Assembly (NCBI RefSeq): GCF_016861655.1
Contig: NZ_BOLN01000011.1
Coordinates: forward strand, 55,256-119,255
DNA from: Levilactobacillus lanxiensis
GTDB lineage: Bacteria; Bacillota; Bacilli; Lactobacillales; Lactobacillaceae
Length of the DNA: 64,000 nt
Reading direction: 5' to 3'
A program made the translations under genes and the position numbers. This document shows, piece after piece, positions 18,286-26,972 of the stretch. Each line of letters starts with the position of its first letter. The stretch's first letter is position 1. The notes below the pieces were generated by a model that did not search any database, was not told the origin of the DNA, and was given only the letters and a program-made list of their open reading frames with translations.

Positions 18286-18996
18286 ATGGCAGACAAAAAG
18301 AAGCAGCAGCCAAAACGTCGTTGGCGATGGTTATGGAGTACGCTGTTTGTCCTCCTGATTGTCATTTCGCTGGGCTTAATCTTTAACGAACAAATAAAAA
18401 ATTGGTTGATTTCTTCCTATCAACCTAAGATCACGCGTAAGGCCGTTCAGAACAACGAGAAGAAGAAAGCCTCGTATGATTTCAGCAAGGTGAAGTCGCT
18501 GGACTTCTCGACGGTGGCGAATGCCCGTTGGAACACTGCAAACATTCATGTGGTGGGGGAAATCCTGATGCCACAGTCGAAGATCCATTTGCCGATTGCC
18601 AAGGGTGTTAGCAATGAAGTTCTAGCACTGACAGCGGGGACCATGCGGCCGGACCAGAAGATGGGCCAAGGGAATTATCCATTGGCGGGGCACCACATGT
18701 CTTCGCAATCGATTCTATTTAGCCCCCTGTATTGGAAGACTCGGGTTGGCCAGATAATCTACCTGACTAATGCCAAGACCGTCTTCGTCTACAAGGTCAG
18801 TGTGCGCAAGTTCATTCCAGCTACGGACGTTGGCGTGGTTGCCCAGACGAAACAAAAGCTAGTCACTCTGATCACCTGTGACGCGACTGGCGCGAACCGT
18901 TTGATGATTCGTGGGAAATACGTGAAGCAGATGGCCTACAAGGATGCCCCAAGTTCCGTGCAAAAAGGTTTCCATGGTGGCTTTAACAACAAATAA
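18286..18996 (+). CDS. srtA: Class A sortase
   Basis: The 236-aa membrane-anchored transpeptidase joins LPxTG proteins to the wall. A basic N-terminus is followed by one TM helix (about 15-33), then the sortase beta-barrel. The catalytic triad is visible: His in LAGHHM (136/137), Cys198 in TLITCD, and Arg in NRLMIRG (205/209, with the TLxTC-to-Arg spacing of class A). It heads a region with one LPxTG protein and several WxL proteins, so the LPQTS protein at 20799 is a likely client, though housekeeping sortases serve all LPxTG proteins. Confidence 0.93.
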   Translation: MADKKKQQPKRRWRWLWSTLFVLLIVISLGLIFNEQIKNWLISSYQPKITRKAVQNNEKKKASYDFSKVKSLDFSTVANARWNTANIHVVGEILMPQSKIHLPIAKGVSNEVLALTAGTMRPDQKMGQGNYPLAGHHMSSQSILFSPLYWKTRVGQIIYLTNAKTVFVYKVSVRKFIPATDVGVVAQTKQKLVTLITCDATGANRLMIRGKYVKQMAYKDAPSSVQKGFHGGFNNK

Positions 18997-19002
18997 GGTT
19001 AA

Positions 19003-19049
19003 AAAATCAGTGATTTCTGTCCAAAAAGCAGGAAACGCTGATTTTTTTT
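19003..19049 (+). terminator. Terminator of srtA
   Basis: AATCAGTGATTTCTG / CAGGAAACGCTGATT hairpin followed by a T run. Confidence 0.85.
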
Positions 19050-19360
19050 ATTTTTTTTGAAATTTTTTAAAAATATTTTTAAAAGAATCGCGGCAGATGG
19101 GTGATCAGCGTGAAATTCAGTTGTACCAAGGGCTTAGAACACATAGTATATAGGGTATCCGATATTAGTCGAAAGTATCACATACTGTAAAAGAAAATCA
19201 AAATAATCAGCAAAATCGAAAAAGTTGCCATAAAATGTAAACTGTTTTCACTAGCAAATGTGCCTACAAATGCTGATACGTAGGCGTTATAATTGTAATA
19301 ACGAACACGTTATAAATCAATTAATCGTCCATGAATGGGTTATCGAATTAGTTGTTCTCC

Positions 19361-19406
19361 CCACAGATGATTAAGAGTGGACAAAGAATCGAAAATGATG
19401 TACTAT
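19361..19406 (+). promoter_or_regulatory. WxL promoter with upstream palindrome-like box (copy 1)
   Basis: CCACAGATGATTAAGAGTGG (19361-19380) overlaps a -35 TGGACA (19378-19383), then a 17-base spacer and -10 TACTAT (19401-19406). An almost identical block lies at 20647-20692. The leader to the WxL start is about 140 bases and contains TTAACTA / TAGTTAA around GGG / CCC. The other 350 bases of this gap are AT-rich with a GCCTAC / GTAGGC inverted repeat near 19262 and a TATAAT at 19288. Confidence 0.65.
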
Positions 19407-19553
19407 ATCCTTGTAAGGTTGATACAGAGAAAACCACCAAACGTTGGGGGCACATGATTAACTAGGGTAATCCCGCGAGGTAGTTAAACGAAGATCAGCC
19501 AATGTTGACAGAAATTTATATTTAGCCAAAAAGGCTTAAAGGGGATAATAAAT

Positions 19554-20219
19554 ATGTTTAAGAAGACTTTAGGTTTCGTTGCTGTTGCTGCTGCACTGAC
19601 TGGTTTGGGTTTAGCTTCAACGACGACTGCCAACGCGGATGTTGCCGATGGCGCAACTACTGGGACTACCGCTGCTAATGTTAATTTAACTGCTGATCCT
19701 AACGGTGCCGGTGGTGTTAGCTTGGTTCAAGTACCAACATTAACTTTTGGTGACAAGGTTTTGACTGGGTCCAAGGATACGACCACTTTGGGTGTTGCTA
19801 ACAACTTGGTTGTTAAGAACGCCGGGGCCGCTACTGGCTGGTCCGTTACTGTTAAGGGCACTGCGATGACTGCTGGGAACAACACGCTTAGCGGTGGCTC
19901 TTATGACTTAAAGAGTGCCTCAGATAAGGCTCTTGCAGTTCAGTCAGACAACGTTACGGAAGATACCAGCAACAAGACGACTGCCACAGTTAGTTCTGCA
20001 ACTGACGATGTTACTGGTGATACCTTCAATGGTTTAGCAGTTAATACCGGTGCTGCTACTAGCGATCAACCGGTTATGAACGCTGTTGCTAATCAAGGTA
20101 TTGGGACTTTCAGTGCAAACTTCGGTAAGGATTCCGTCTTGAACATTCCTGCTTCAGCAATTGCTGGTAAGTACGAATCAACCTTGACTTGGACTTTAAG
20201 CAACGCGCCACTTGCTTAA
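19554..20219 (+). CDS. WxL-domain surface protein (CscB type)
   Basis: The 221-aa secreted protein has a signal peptide (basic start, Ala/Leu core, cleavage after ANA near residue 28) and a C-terminal WxL domain: the first motif is in GWSVTVKG, the second is TWTLSNAPL at the very end. WxL domains bind peptidoglycan or a DUF916/DUF3324 partner non-covalently. It is monocistronic, with its own promoter and terminator. It belongs to the cell-surface-complex (csc) family of Lactobacillales; ligand unknown. Confidence 0.9.
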   Translation: MFKKTLGFVAVAAALTGLGLASTTTANADVADGATTGTTAANVNLTADPNGAGGVSLVQVPTLTFGDKVLTGSKDTTTLGVANNLVVKNAGAATGWSVTVKGTAMTAGNNTLSGGSYDLKSASDKALAVQSDNVTEDTSNKTTATVSSATDDVTGDTFNGLAVNTGAATSDQPVMNAVANQGIGTFSANFGKDSVLNIPASAIAGKYESTLTWTLSNAPLA

Positions 20220-20240
20220 TTTAAATGAATTTGTTTTAGG

Positions 20241-20265
20241 AGACGGCTGAGAAGCCGTCTTTTTT
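20241..20265 (+). terminator. Terminator of the first WxL gene
   Basis: AGACGGCT / AGCCGTCT hairpin followed by six T. Confidence 0.9.
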
Positions 20266-20473
20266 GTTTGCGCTTGTTTTCAAATGAAGTTGCGTGATTT
20301 CTGGGATTATAGTTAATCGTTGTCTCTGAAGTCGGATTGAGAAGAGGACTTGGATCAATGAAGTTATATCATTCGAAAGGTTTTTGCTGAAAATTGACTG
20401 TAAAAGATCGCTGAAATAGAGAAAACTGCAGCCATTTTACATATGGCTTTAGTTGATGGGTGTAAAACAATAA

Positions 20474-20501
20474 CAATTGGCTAAAACAAATTAACCAATT
20501 G
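20474..20501. other. Inverted repeat in the 579-base gap before the csc operon
   Basis: CAATTGG / CCAATTG, seven perfect bases around a 14-base AT-rich loop. The surrounding gap (20266-20646) is AT-rich and has no gene. Role unknown; possibly an operator. Confidence 0.35.
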
Positions 20502-20646
20502 CAAAAAAATGGGATACAAACCGCGAATTAATTAACGAACCAGCTAACCCGATATGGGCCGATTAAGCAGGAACAGAATAGGCTGTTGGTAAGCTGACTA
20601 ATCGTTTATACACCCCTGACAATACTTGTTATAAAAACATTTGTTA

Positions 20647-20692
20647 CCACAGATGATTAATTGTGGACAAAAGTCAAAAACGGTGCTATTAT
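20647..20692 (+). promoter_or_regulatory. WxL/LPxTG operon promoter with palindrome-like box (copy 2)
   Basis: CCACAGATGATTAATTGTGG (20647-20666), an inverted CCACA / TGTGG, overlaps -35 TGGACA (20664-20669), then a 17-base spacer and -10 TATTAT (20687-20692). It matches the block at 19361 in sequence and geometry, suggesting one regulator or sigma-factor context for both transcripts. Confidence 0.68.
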
Positions 20693-20798
20693 AACTTATG
20701 TAATCAGATGAATTCATCAGATAGTTTCATATAAGTTTCATAATTTAGGTAAGTGTTGCGGTTGTGACAAGGAACAAGGACGTGAGGATGGGACAGCG

Positions 20799-21245
20799 AT
20801 GCGATTACGAGATTTAGGTTTGCTGGTACTGAGCCTGCTGATCGTCGGTTGGGGAATACCAACAACTGCTCGTGCGGATGATGTTCAGCAATCACACTAT
20901 TCGGTAGCGTTGACCAAGCCACCGGCAACAGGCACATCTGATGTGACTGGCGGCGGTGCGGGAGCCACTATCGATGGTAATGATGGCGATACAGCGACTG
21001 GAAACGACAATTCCGGGAACTCATCAACATCACCCGCCACGAATACTAACGGTGGTCAAGGGGCGACCGTTAGTCCTACGAATGGTAGGGTTACGCAGGC
21101 TTCACAGGTATCACATCATGTTTTAGCAGGTCGGTTACCACAAACATCTGAAGTGTGGTTCGGCTTTAGCACATTAGCAGGAATTATCCTGTTACTGCTC
21201 GCTTGGATTGGGATTCTACTTAAAAGAAGAAAACAACAAAATTAG
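20799..21245 (+). CDS. Small LPxTG-anchored protein (CscD type)
   Basis: The 148-aa protein has a signal peptide (cleavage near ARA-DD, residue 26), a low-complexity Gly/Thr/Asn/Asp stalk of about 85 residues, then LPQTS, a hydrophobic helix and a KRRKQQ tail: a complete sortase A sorting signal. Small LPxTG proteins of this sort are the CscD component of csc clusters and are thought to anchor or organise the WxL complex. It is first in an operon with two WxL genes and the DUF916 gene. The ATG at 20799 follows GAGGATGGGAC. Confidence 0.88.
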   Translation: MRLRDLGLLVLSLLIVGWGIPTTARADDVQQSHYSVALTKPPATGTSDVTGGGAGATIDGNDGDTATGNDNSGNSSTSPATNTNGGQGATVSPTNGRVTQASQVSHHVLAGRLPQTSEVWFGFSTLAGIILLLLAWIGILLKRRKQQN

Positions 21246-21263
21246 TTGAGGGAGATATTTATT

Positions 21264-21965
21264 ATGACTAAAAAAACTTTACAATTATTAGCTTCTGCCG
21301 CATTGGTTGCTGGTCTTGGATTTACTACTGTAACGGCTAATGCCGATGCTACTAGTAATACTGGTTCCGTTTCAACGACTGCCAAGGTTACCTTGGATAG
21401 CAAGGGCGCTGGCGATAACGGTGATGGCGATGGCGGTAACGTTGCCGGCTCATTAGCAATCACTTCTGCTCCCGATGTTACGTTCGATGGTGGGACTTTA
21501 GATGGTAAGACGGCGCTTGATTTGAATGGGACTCTGGCCAATGGCGCAAAGTCACATGACACTAATGCTAAGGCCGGAGCTGTCACTGTTGTTGACCCTG
21601 GTACTGCCAGTGGTTGGACGGTGCAAGTTTCTAACACCAAGATGGCCAATGACGACTCAACCCAAACGGGTATCGCATCCTTGATCCAAGGTGGGAAGAT
21701 TAACTTCTCTAATGCAGCACTGGCTTCTGAGGACAGTGGGGCTGATGCAGGTGTTACGTTACAAGGTAACGCAACTGCCAACGCGGTTTCCCTGAACACC
21801 GAAGGTACCGACAATGTTCCGGTTTACAACGCTGCTAAGGGTAGTGGTGTTGGTACTTGGACCGATACTTTCTCCAAGGCTAACTTGACTGTACCTGCTG
21901 GTAACGTTAAGGGTTCATACACGTCAACCTTAACTTGGACTTTGAACAACACCCCTCAAGCTTAA
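21264..21965 (+). CDS. WxL-domain surface protein (CscB type)
   Basis: The 233-aa secreted protein has a signal peptide (cleavage near ANA-DA, residue 26), a Gly/Asp-rich N-terminal part (DNGDGDGGN) and a WxL domain with GWTVQVSN and the terminal TWTLNNTPQA. I chose ATG 21264 because GAGGGAG (21247-21253) precedes it. The gene follows the LPxTG gene by 18 bases and precedes another WxL gene, so the products are probably made together and assemble with the DUF916 protein encoded downstream. Confidence 0.9.
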   Translation: MTKKTLQLLASAALVAGLGFTTVTANADATSNTGSVSTTAKVTLDSKGAGDNGDGDGGNVAGSLAITSAPDVTFDGGTLDGKTALDLNGTLANGAKSHDTNAKAGAVTVVDPGTASGWTVQVSNTKMANDDSTQTGIASLIQGGKINFSNAALASEDSGADAGVTLQGNATANAVSLNTEGTDNVPVYNAAKGSGVGTWTDTFSKANLTVPAGNVKGSYTSTLTWTLNNTPQA

Positions 21966-22002
21966 TCGCTTAGCAGTCTAGAATGAAAAGGGGGGCTGCG
22001 CA

Positions 22003-22722
22003 GTGACTAGATGGACATCGGTTGTAGTGGCTTCGTTAGCCCTCGCAACGTTCACCATGAGTGCAACAGCGACAGCTCAAGCTAACGCTAAAAGCGGTGG
22101 CGGAGATCAAACGACGACTGCTAAAGTGACTTTAGTGGGTGGCGATACCTCCAAGCCGGTTAGCCCCAAAGATCCAGACGGGTCTGGCGGTGAGTTTCCG
22201 GGCGATAACCTTGATCCTGACAATAAAGGGACCGGGTCGACCGGGGATTTGACCATTGATTATGCGTCGAACCTTGTGTTTGATGAAAATAGTTATGCGG
22301 ACGGTTTAATTACCGCCACGGCTACCAATAATCGGGCCTTTGTTCAGGTCAGTGATCGGCGGTACACCGGTGATGGTTGGCAATTAATGTTGACGCCGAG
22401 CGTTTTGACGGGGCAATCGGATAACCAAAAGATTTATGGTGACGGCGCCTCAATTGAGATGGGCGTTACCCGATTCTTGGCTTCCGGTGCCACTGTCAGT
22501 CAGTATCCGCACGTCACGACGGCCAGCACCACCCGATTACCACTGGGTGAGATGGCCAAGGTTGGCCAGGCTGATCGTGGCACTGGCGTCGGAACATGGA
22601 TCTATCGCTTGAACTACGACACCACTGCACCAACAAAATTGTTAGTAAACGGCAGTCACGTCTCCGAGACACAGACCTATACGGGTGAGTTAACGTGGAC
22701 GCTGACTGATTCACTACATTAA
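22003..22722 (+). CDS. WxL-domain surface protein
   Basis: The 239-aa secreted protein starts at GTG 22003 behind AAAGGGGGG. Signal peptide to about residue 28 (TAQANA), then an Asp/Gly/Pro-rich linker and a WxL domain: GWQLMLTPS and the terminal LTWTLTDSLH. Between the motifs is an unusual YPHVTTASTTRLPLG stretch not shared with the other two small WxL proteins. Same operon as the preceding gene; a hairpin directly after it limits read-through into the DUF916 gene. Confidence 0.87.
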   Translation: MTRWTSVVVASLALATFTMSATATAQANAKSGGGDQTTTAKVTLVGGDTSKPVSPKDPDGSGGEFPGDNLDPDNKGTGSTGDLTIDYASNLVFDENSYADGLITATATNNRAFVQVSDRRYTGDGWQLMLTPSVLTGQSDNQKIYGDGASIEMGVTRFLASGATVSQYPHVTTASTTRLPLGEMAKVGQADRGTGVGTWIYRLNYDTTAPTKLLVNGSHVSETQTYTGELTWTLTDSLH

Positions 22723-22738
22723 AAATGGTAAAGATTAA

Positions 22739-22769
22739 GAATGCGGTGGCGACAGCTACCGCATTCTTT
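22739..22769 (+). terminator. Hairpin between the WxL and DUF916 genes
   Basis: GAATGCGGT / ACCGCATTC hairpin followed by TTTG. The short T run suggests partial termination, which would lower DUF916 protein relative to WxL proteins. Confidence 0.7.
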
Positions 22770-22815
22770 GTTACAATGAACATAAAGTTGAGTTTTTATG
22801 GAGGTTGGGAGAAAC

Positions 22816-23877
22816 ATGAAACGTTGGCTAAAGATTTTAGTAACATTAGGGACGTTACTGATGGCGTTTGGCTGGTATCAACAGACTGCTCAGGCCGAAA
22901 GCGTGGGTTATTCGGTAAGCGCCATTTTGCCAAAGAACCAGGATGACAAGAAGGTCACTTACTTTGCCTTGCGGGTCAAGCCTAAGCAACAGCAAAAGTT
23001 GACGATTGTGATTCGCAACACGAGTAAGTCCATGAAACGATTCCAAGTTGGGGTCAATCAAGCGATTACCAACGATAACGGGGTCATCGACTACAGTAAG
23101 GCCAATCCAACTCTGGATAGCTCACTGAAGGTCGGTATCAAGGACGTCTTCAGCAAGGACAGCACCCAAAAGGTCAACGTTCCTGCCAAGAGCACCAAGA
23201 AGGTCTCCGTGTCCTACACCATGCCTGCCAAGACGATTGACGGGATGATCTTAGGGGGCGTTTACGTTAAGCAACTGAACAATGATGACAGTTCTAGCGC
23301 GAAGAAGGGTGTCACCATCAAGAACGCCTTCGCCTATGTCATTGGGGTTCGGTTACGGGAAAGCAGCGTTGACGTTGCCCCCGACATGAAGCTTAACGCG
23401 GTCAAGGCTGGTCAAATCAACTCCTACAACCAAATCCAAGCAAACTTACAAAACCCGCGTCCGGGTCTGATGAGCGAGTTAAAGGTGAAGTCCAAGGTCA
23501 CCAAGGCTAATGAAACCAAGACGGTTTTGAGCAACGAGAAGAGCAACATGTCCATGGCGCCTAACTCTAACTTCAACTACTCCATTCCTTGGGGTAGCAC
23601 GCAGTTAAAGGCCGGCGAATACACGCTGACCCTCGATGCTTACGCTAAGGGTGGTTACCACTGGCACTTCGTGAAGAACTTTAACGTCACCCAGGCCCAA
23701 ATCAACCAATTAAAGAATAAGATCAACACGCCACAACAAAAGAGCTACCTCTGGTGGTTCGTGGCCGGCGGGGTCTTAATCGTGTTGTTGCTGATCATCA
23801 TCATCTACTTGTTAATGAAGAACCGCCGTCACGATGACGACGATGCCGCTACTGACAAGACGGATACCACAAAATAA
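22816..23877 (+). CDS. DUF916/DUF3324 WxL-interacting membrane protein (CscA type)
   Basis: The 353-aa protein has a signal peptide (to about AQA, residue 26), a DUF916 domain (about 30-160, YSVSAILPKNQDDKKVTYF start), a DUF3324 domain (about 165-310) and a C-terminal TM helix followed by a charged tail (KNRRHDDDD). This is the WxLIP architecture: it binds WxL proteins and peptidoglycan and holds the complex at the membrane. I chose ATG 22816, well spaced from GGAGG at 22800. It should be the docking partner for the small WxL and lectin-WxL proteins here; that partnership is inferred from family and location. Confidence 0.9.
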   Translation: MKRWLKILVTLGTLLMAFGWYQQTAQAESVGYSVSAILPKNQDDKKVTYFALRVKPKQQQKLTIVIRNTSKSMKRFQVGVNQAITNDNGVIDYSKANPTLDSSLKVGIKDVFSKDSTQKVNVPAKSTKKVSVSYTMPAKTIDGMILGGVYVKQLNNDDSSSAKKGVTIKNAFAYVIGVRLRESSVDVAPDMKLNAVKAGQINSYNQIQANLQNPRPGLMSELKVKSKVTKANETKTVLSNEKSNMSMAPNSNFNYSIPWGSTQLKAGEYTLTLDAYAKGGYHWHFVKNFNVTQAQINQLKNKINTPQQKSYLWWFVAGGVLIVLLLIIIIYLLMKNRRHDDDDAATDKTDTTK

Positions 23878-23892
23878 ATAAATCAGATGAAG

Positions 23893-23939
23893 CGTCATCG
23901 AACTGACAGCCTGTGCTGTTGGTTCGATGGCGTTTTTTT
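23893..23939 (+). terminator. Terminator of the csc operon
   Basis: CATCGAAC / GTTCGATG hairpin followed by seven T. The rest of the 352-base gap holds a TATAAT at 24077-24082 without a clear -35, giving a leader of about 145 bases for the first lectin gene. Confidence 0.88.
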
Positions 23940-24229
23940 GCGTGATAGTCAAACAGGGTATTTCCTAACTTGATGACCGAAGCGTAGGTAAGTTTACTTA
24001 ACTGAGCAAGGTTAAATTATCTAGACCCACCTGCTCCCAAAACACGCGGAACCTGCAATGTGCACCTGGAACATCGTATAATAGGATTAGATATTAGAAC
24101 TGGTAATCAATTTGGCTAACAGTCTTCAAATACGTTGATTACCACGAAACTACAGAAACGTAACAATAGGTTGCGGTGTTAAAACGAACTTCATAACTTT
24201 GGGGATAAAGTTGGGGAAGGAGTAAGCTT

Positions 24230-26449
24230 ATGCGGCTAAAAGTTAGAATTGCTAGTGTGCTGACTTTACTACTGACTTGGGGGTTAATCGCCTGGCAAAC
24301 GGATACGGTTCGGGCTGATACCACGGATGCGGACTACGACAGTGCATTGTCCACGATGCCAGAAGGGCTGAACATCGACCAGTATTTCACGCCGGGGAAC
24401 TTTACGGGCACGAACTCGGCTTCGGTGACGGCCCCCAAGAGTCCGACCGACCCGACCCAGGCGGTGCGGTTGACCTATGATCACAACCAACTGGGAACCA
24501 TTTGGGCGAAGGATGATTATGACATTGATTTGACCAAGAACCAAAAGGCTTCGATGTGGATGTATTTTGGCAATAATCCGGCGAACAATCAAATGGGTGA
24601 TGGGATGGCCTTTGTCATGCAAAATGATCCGCGGGGGACCAAGGCCACGGCGACCACCGATACCGGCGCGACGGCCCGGGGAGAAACGCTCGGAACTTGG
24701 GGCTATCCGTACGACTATCTGACCCAGGGAAACACGAGTAAGATTTCCGCGCTGGCCATTCAGGACAGCTGGGCGCTCGAATTTGATACGTTTATCAATA
24801 ATCAAAGTATCAACACCAACCAGGCCAACGCAACCGACTTCGATTACTACACGGCGAATGCCGGGCTAGACGCTGGTACGACCAAGCAGCATATCGCTGC
24901 GGGTTATCCGGCCGTCAGTGGGACCTATGCCAAACGGTTCGCCTCGATGAACGGTGGGACCACGGATGCCTACTTTACCGTCCTCAAGCACCAAGGCTTA
25001 GTGCCCAATCTACCCACGCTGACTAATGGCTCATGGCACCATGTGACCTTAGCCTATACGGCCCCAACCGGCAGCGATGCCAAGGGCCTTATGACCTATA
25101 CGATTAACGACAAGAACCCGCTGACCGGCGCCAACCAGACGGGGCAAAGCAACTCGTATGAGGTTGATCCGGCTAAGTTAACGCCCGAGGGCGAACCCAC
25201 GGCCACCTCAGCGATGTGGGGCTTTACGGGGTCCACTGGTGATAAATATGAAAATAATCTGGTCGTCTTTGAACAAATTCCCGGGTTGGTCGATGCGACC
25301 GCCTCAGCAACGATGACGGACGTGACGGCTGGTCAACAGTTGACGACGGGTACGGCAATCACCGGTGGCGACCGGCTGAAGATGACGTACAATCTAACTT
25401 ATAATGACGGACGGGCCGCCTGGAAGAACATTCAGGCCGTGATGAACGTTCCCGCGAACGTGACGTTACGCACGGCAAATATTGCCTATGCGGATGGCAC
25501 TTCGGCAACGATTCCGATTGACGGCTTAAATGGTCGTGAGTTGGATTATACGTTGGCCAAGACGTTAAACCAGGACACCAGCGATGGCGGTGGCGGAAAA
25601 ACCGCGACCATCACGTTGAATGGTCAGGCCGACAACGTGAATGCGGCCGTTGATGCTAGCTCCAGTACCTTCCGGGGCAGTAATGCAATTGCTACGGCCG
25701 ACCTGCCTAGCTTTAGCATCGTTCAAACGACCGGAACCATGGCGCTTGACCTGACCTCGAACGCGACCGTCAGTATGGCGCCGAGCGAGTCGACGACCAT
25801 CACCGGGAAGGCGACGTTGACTGGGACGATGCCGAGTGATCGGTTGTTTACCCTGCACAGTGCCATCAATGGTGGTGCGGAAACGACCAGTAAATTTACG
25901 ACCAGCGGTAATAGCGGAACCTTCAGCTTGCCGGTCAAGGGGAGCGATTTGCAGAATGGGGCTAACACGGTGGACCTGTACGTCGTGGACGCCTACGGGG
26001 ATTCTTCCCCGACCGTGACGGTTACCATTAACGTGGGCATCTTTGGATTCGGCCAGGTGTCGCCCAAGAGTTCGTTTAAGGAAACGACCTTGACGGGCCA
26101 AGCGCAGACGATTGAACGTAGCAATGACTGGTCGCTGATTATTGACGATACGCGGGGCAGTGGCAGCGGGTGGACGTTACAGGCCAGTGCCACGCCATTT
26201 ACGGGGACCAACATGCCGGATAACCAATTGAAAGGCAATCTGGTGTATGTGGATGCTGATCATAACGCCACCACGCTCAATTCAACGGCGACGACCGTTT
26301 TGACGCATGAGGACGATGGTAGTGCCACAACGAACGTGGTCGATGGTTGGTCGCGTGACACGGGCCTGTTGTTAAAGACGCACAGTGATGCCTTACAAGA
26401 TGAGTATTCTGGAACTGTGACTTGGACGCTGTCGAATGCGGTTCACTAA
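24230..26449 (+). CDS. Secreted L-type lectin / WxL protein, paralogue 1
   Basis: The 739-aa protein has a signal peptide (to about VRA, residue 29), an L-type (legume-like) lectin domain (about 45-350), a middle domain starting near GDRLKMTYNLTYNDG (about 385-510), an Ig-like domain (about 515-605) and a C-terminal WxL domain (GSGWTLQAS; terminal VTWTLSNAVH). The lectin carries the metal-ligand strand WALEFDT (Glu184, Asp186) and GDGMAFVMQND. It should bind glycans while the WxL domain holds it on the wall via CscA. Monocistronic, long leader, own terminator; GGAAGGAG precedes ATG 24230. Confidence 0.85.
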   Translation: MRLKVRIASVLTLLLTWGLIAWQTDTVRADTTDADYDSALSTMPEGLNIDQYFTPGNFTGTNSASVTAPKSPTDPTQAVRLTYDHNQLGTIWAKDDYDIDLTKNQKASMWMYFGNNPANNQMGDGMAFVMQNDPRGTKATATTDTGATARGETLGTWGYPYDYLTQGNTSKISALAIQDSWALEFDTFINNQSINTNQANATDFDYYTANAGLDAGTTKQHIAAGYPAVSGTYAKRFASMNGGTTDAYFTVLKHQGLVPNLPTLTNGSWHHVTLAYTAPTGSDAKGLMTYTINDKNPLTGANQTGQSNSYEVDPAKLTPEGEPTATSAMWGFTGSTGDKYENNLVVFEQIPGLVDATASATMTDVTAGQQLTTGTAITGGDRLKMTYNLTYNDGRAAWKNIQAVMNVPANVTLRTANIAYADGTSATIPIDGLNGRELDYTLAKTLNQDTSDGGGGKTATITLNGQADNVNAAVDASSSTFRGSNAIATADLPSFSIVQTTGTMALDLTSNATVSMAPSESTTITGKATLTGTMPSDRLFTLHSAINGGAETTSKFTTSGNSGTFSLPVKGSDLQNGANTVDLYVVDAYGDSSPTVTVTINVGIFGFGQVSPKSSFKETTLTGQAQTIERSNDWSLIIDDTRGSGSGWTLQASATPFTGTNMPDNQLKGNLVYVDADHNATTLNSTATTVLTHEDDGSATTNVVDGWSRDTGLLLKTHSDALQDEYSGTVTWTLSNAVH

Positions 26450-26463
26450 GAAAAAGTTTAAGG

Positions 26464-26519
26464 TCACCACTTTTAGGCCACTTAACGCGTGTAGCCTGAT
26501 AAGTGGTGATTTTTATTTT
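26464..26519 (+). terminator. Terminator of lectin paralogue 1
   Basis: TCACCACTT / AAGTGGTGA plus inner AGGC / GCCT, followed by TTTTTATTTT. The gap to 26972 holds only the promoter described next. Confidence 0.82.
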
Positions 26520-26752
26520 GGGCGACGTTGTACTGAACCTGAACAATACCGCCATGGTCGGCAGTTATCGTGGATAAATCGATTGGATGTTGGCCGTGAA
26601 AACAAATTAAACCAGTTATAGACGGGTACCAATGACCGCTTCTCAGGGATGGTGGGCGGCGTTGGGACCTTCTTTTTGTTCTGAATGTTGTGGTGAATGT
26701 CCGTAACCAATAATCATAGTAAAGAGGCTTTAAGCTAGCTTTATGGTTCAGT

Positions 26753-26972
26753 TTGTCTTTAATACAGGAAAACGACTATAATGTTTTTTTATTCGGATAC
26801 GAGATGGTTGCGGTGGATTCCAATTTAATCATAATTGCAACCGGTTGTTCCTGGGAACAACGTTTAGAAAAATCACTGAAGACGGTAACGCCCGTAACGT
26901 GGTGTTTAGGGTGGGAAAGATTGTTGGGATGACTAGTACCGGCAGGCTTTCGAGCACTAGGAGAGGATCAAT
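26753..26972 (+). promoter_or_regulatory. Promoter and structured leader of lectin paralogue 2
   Basis: TTGTCT (26753-26758), an 18-base spacer and TATAAT (26777-26782). The leader is about 185 bases and contains GTTGTTC-CTGG-GAACAAC (26844-26861), a perfect seven-base stem with a tetraloop. Confidence 0.6.

Noticed and set aside
25565..26101. Long antisense frames inside the lectin genes
   Set aside because: Codon pattern is set by the sense-strand protein with clear domains; antisense products are low-complexity Arg/Gly or Val/Leu.
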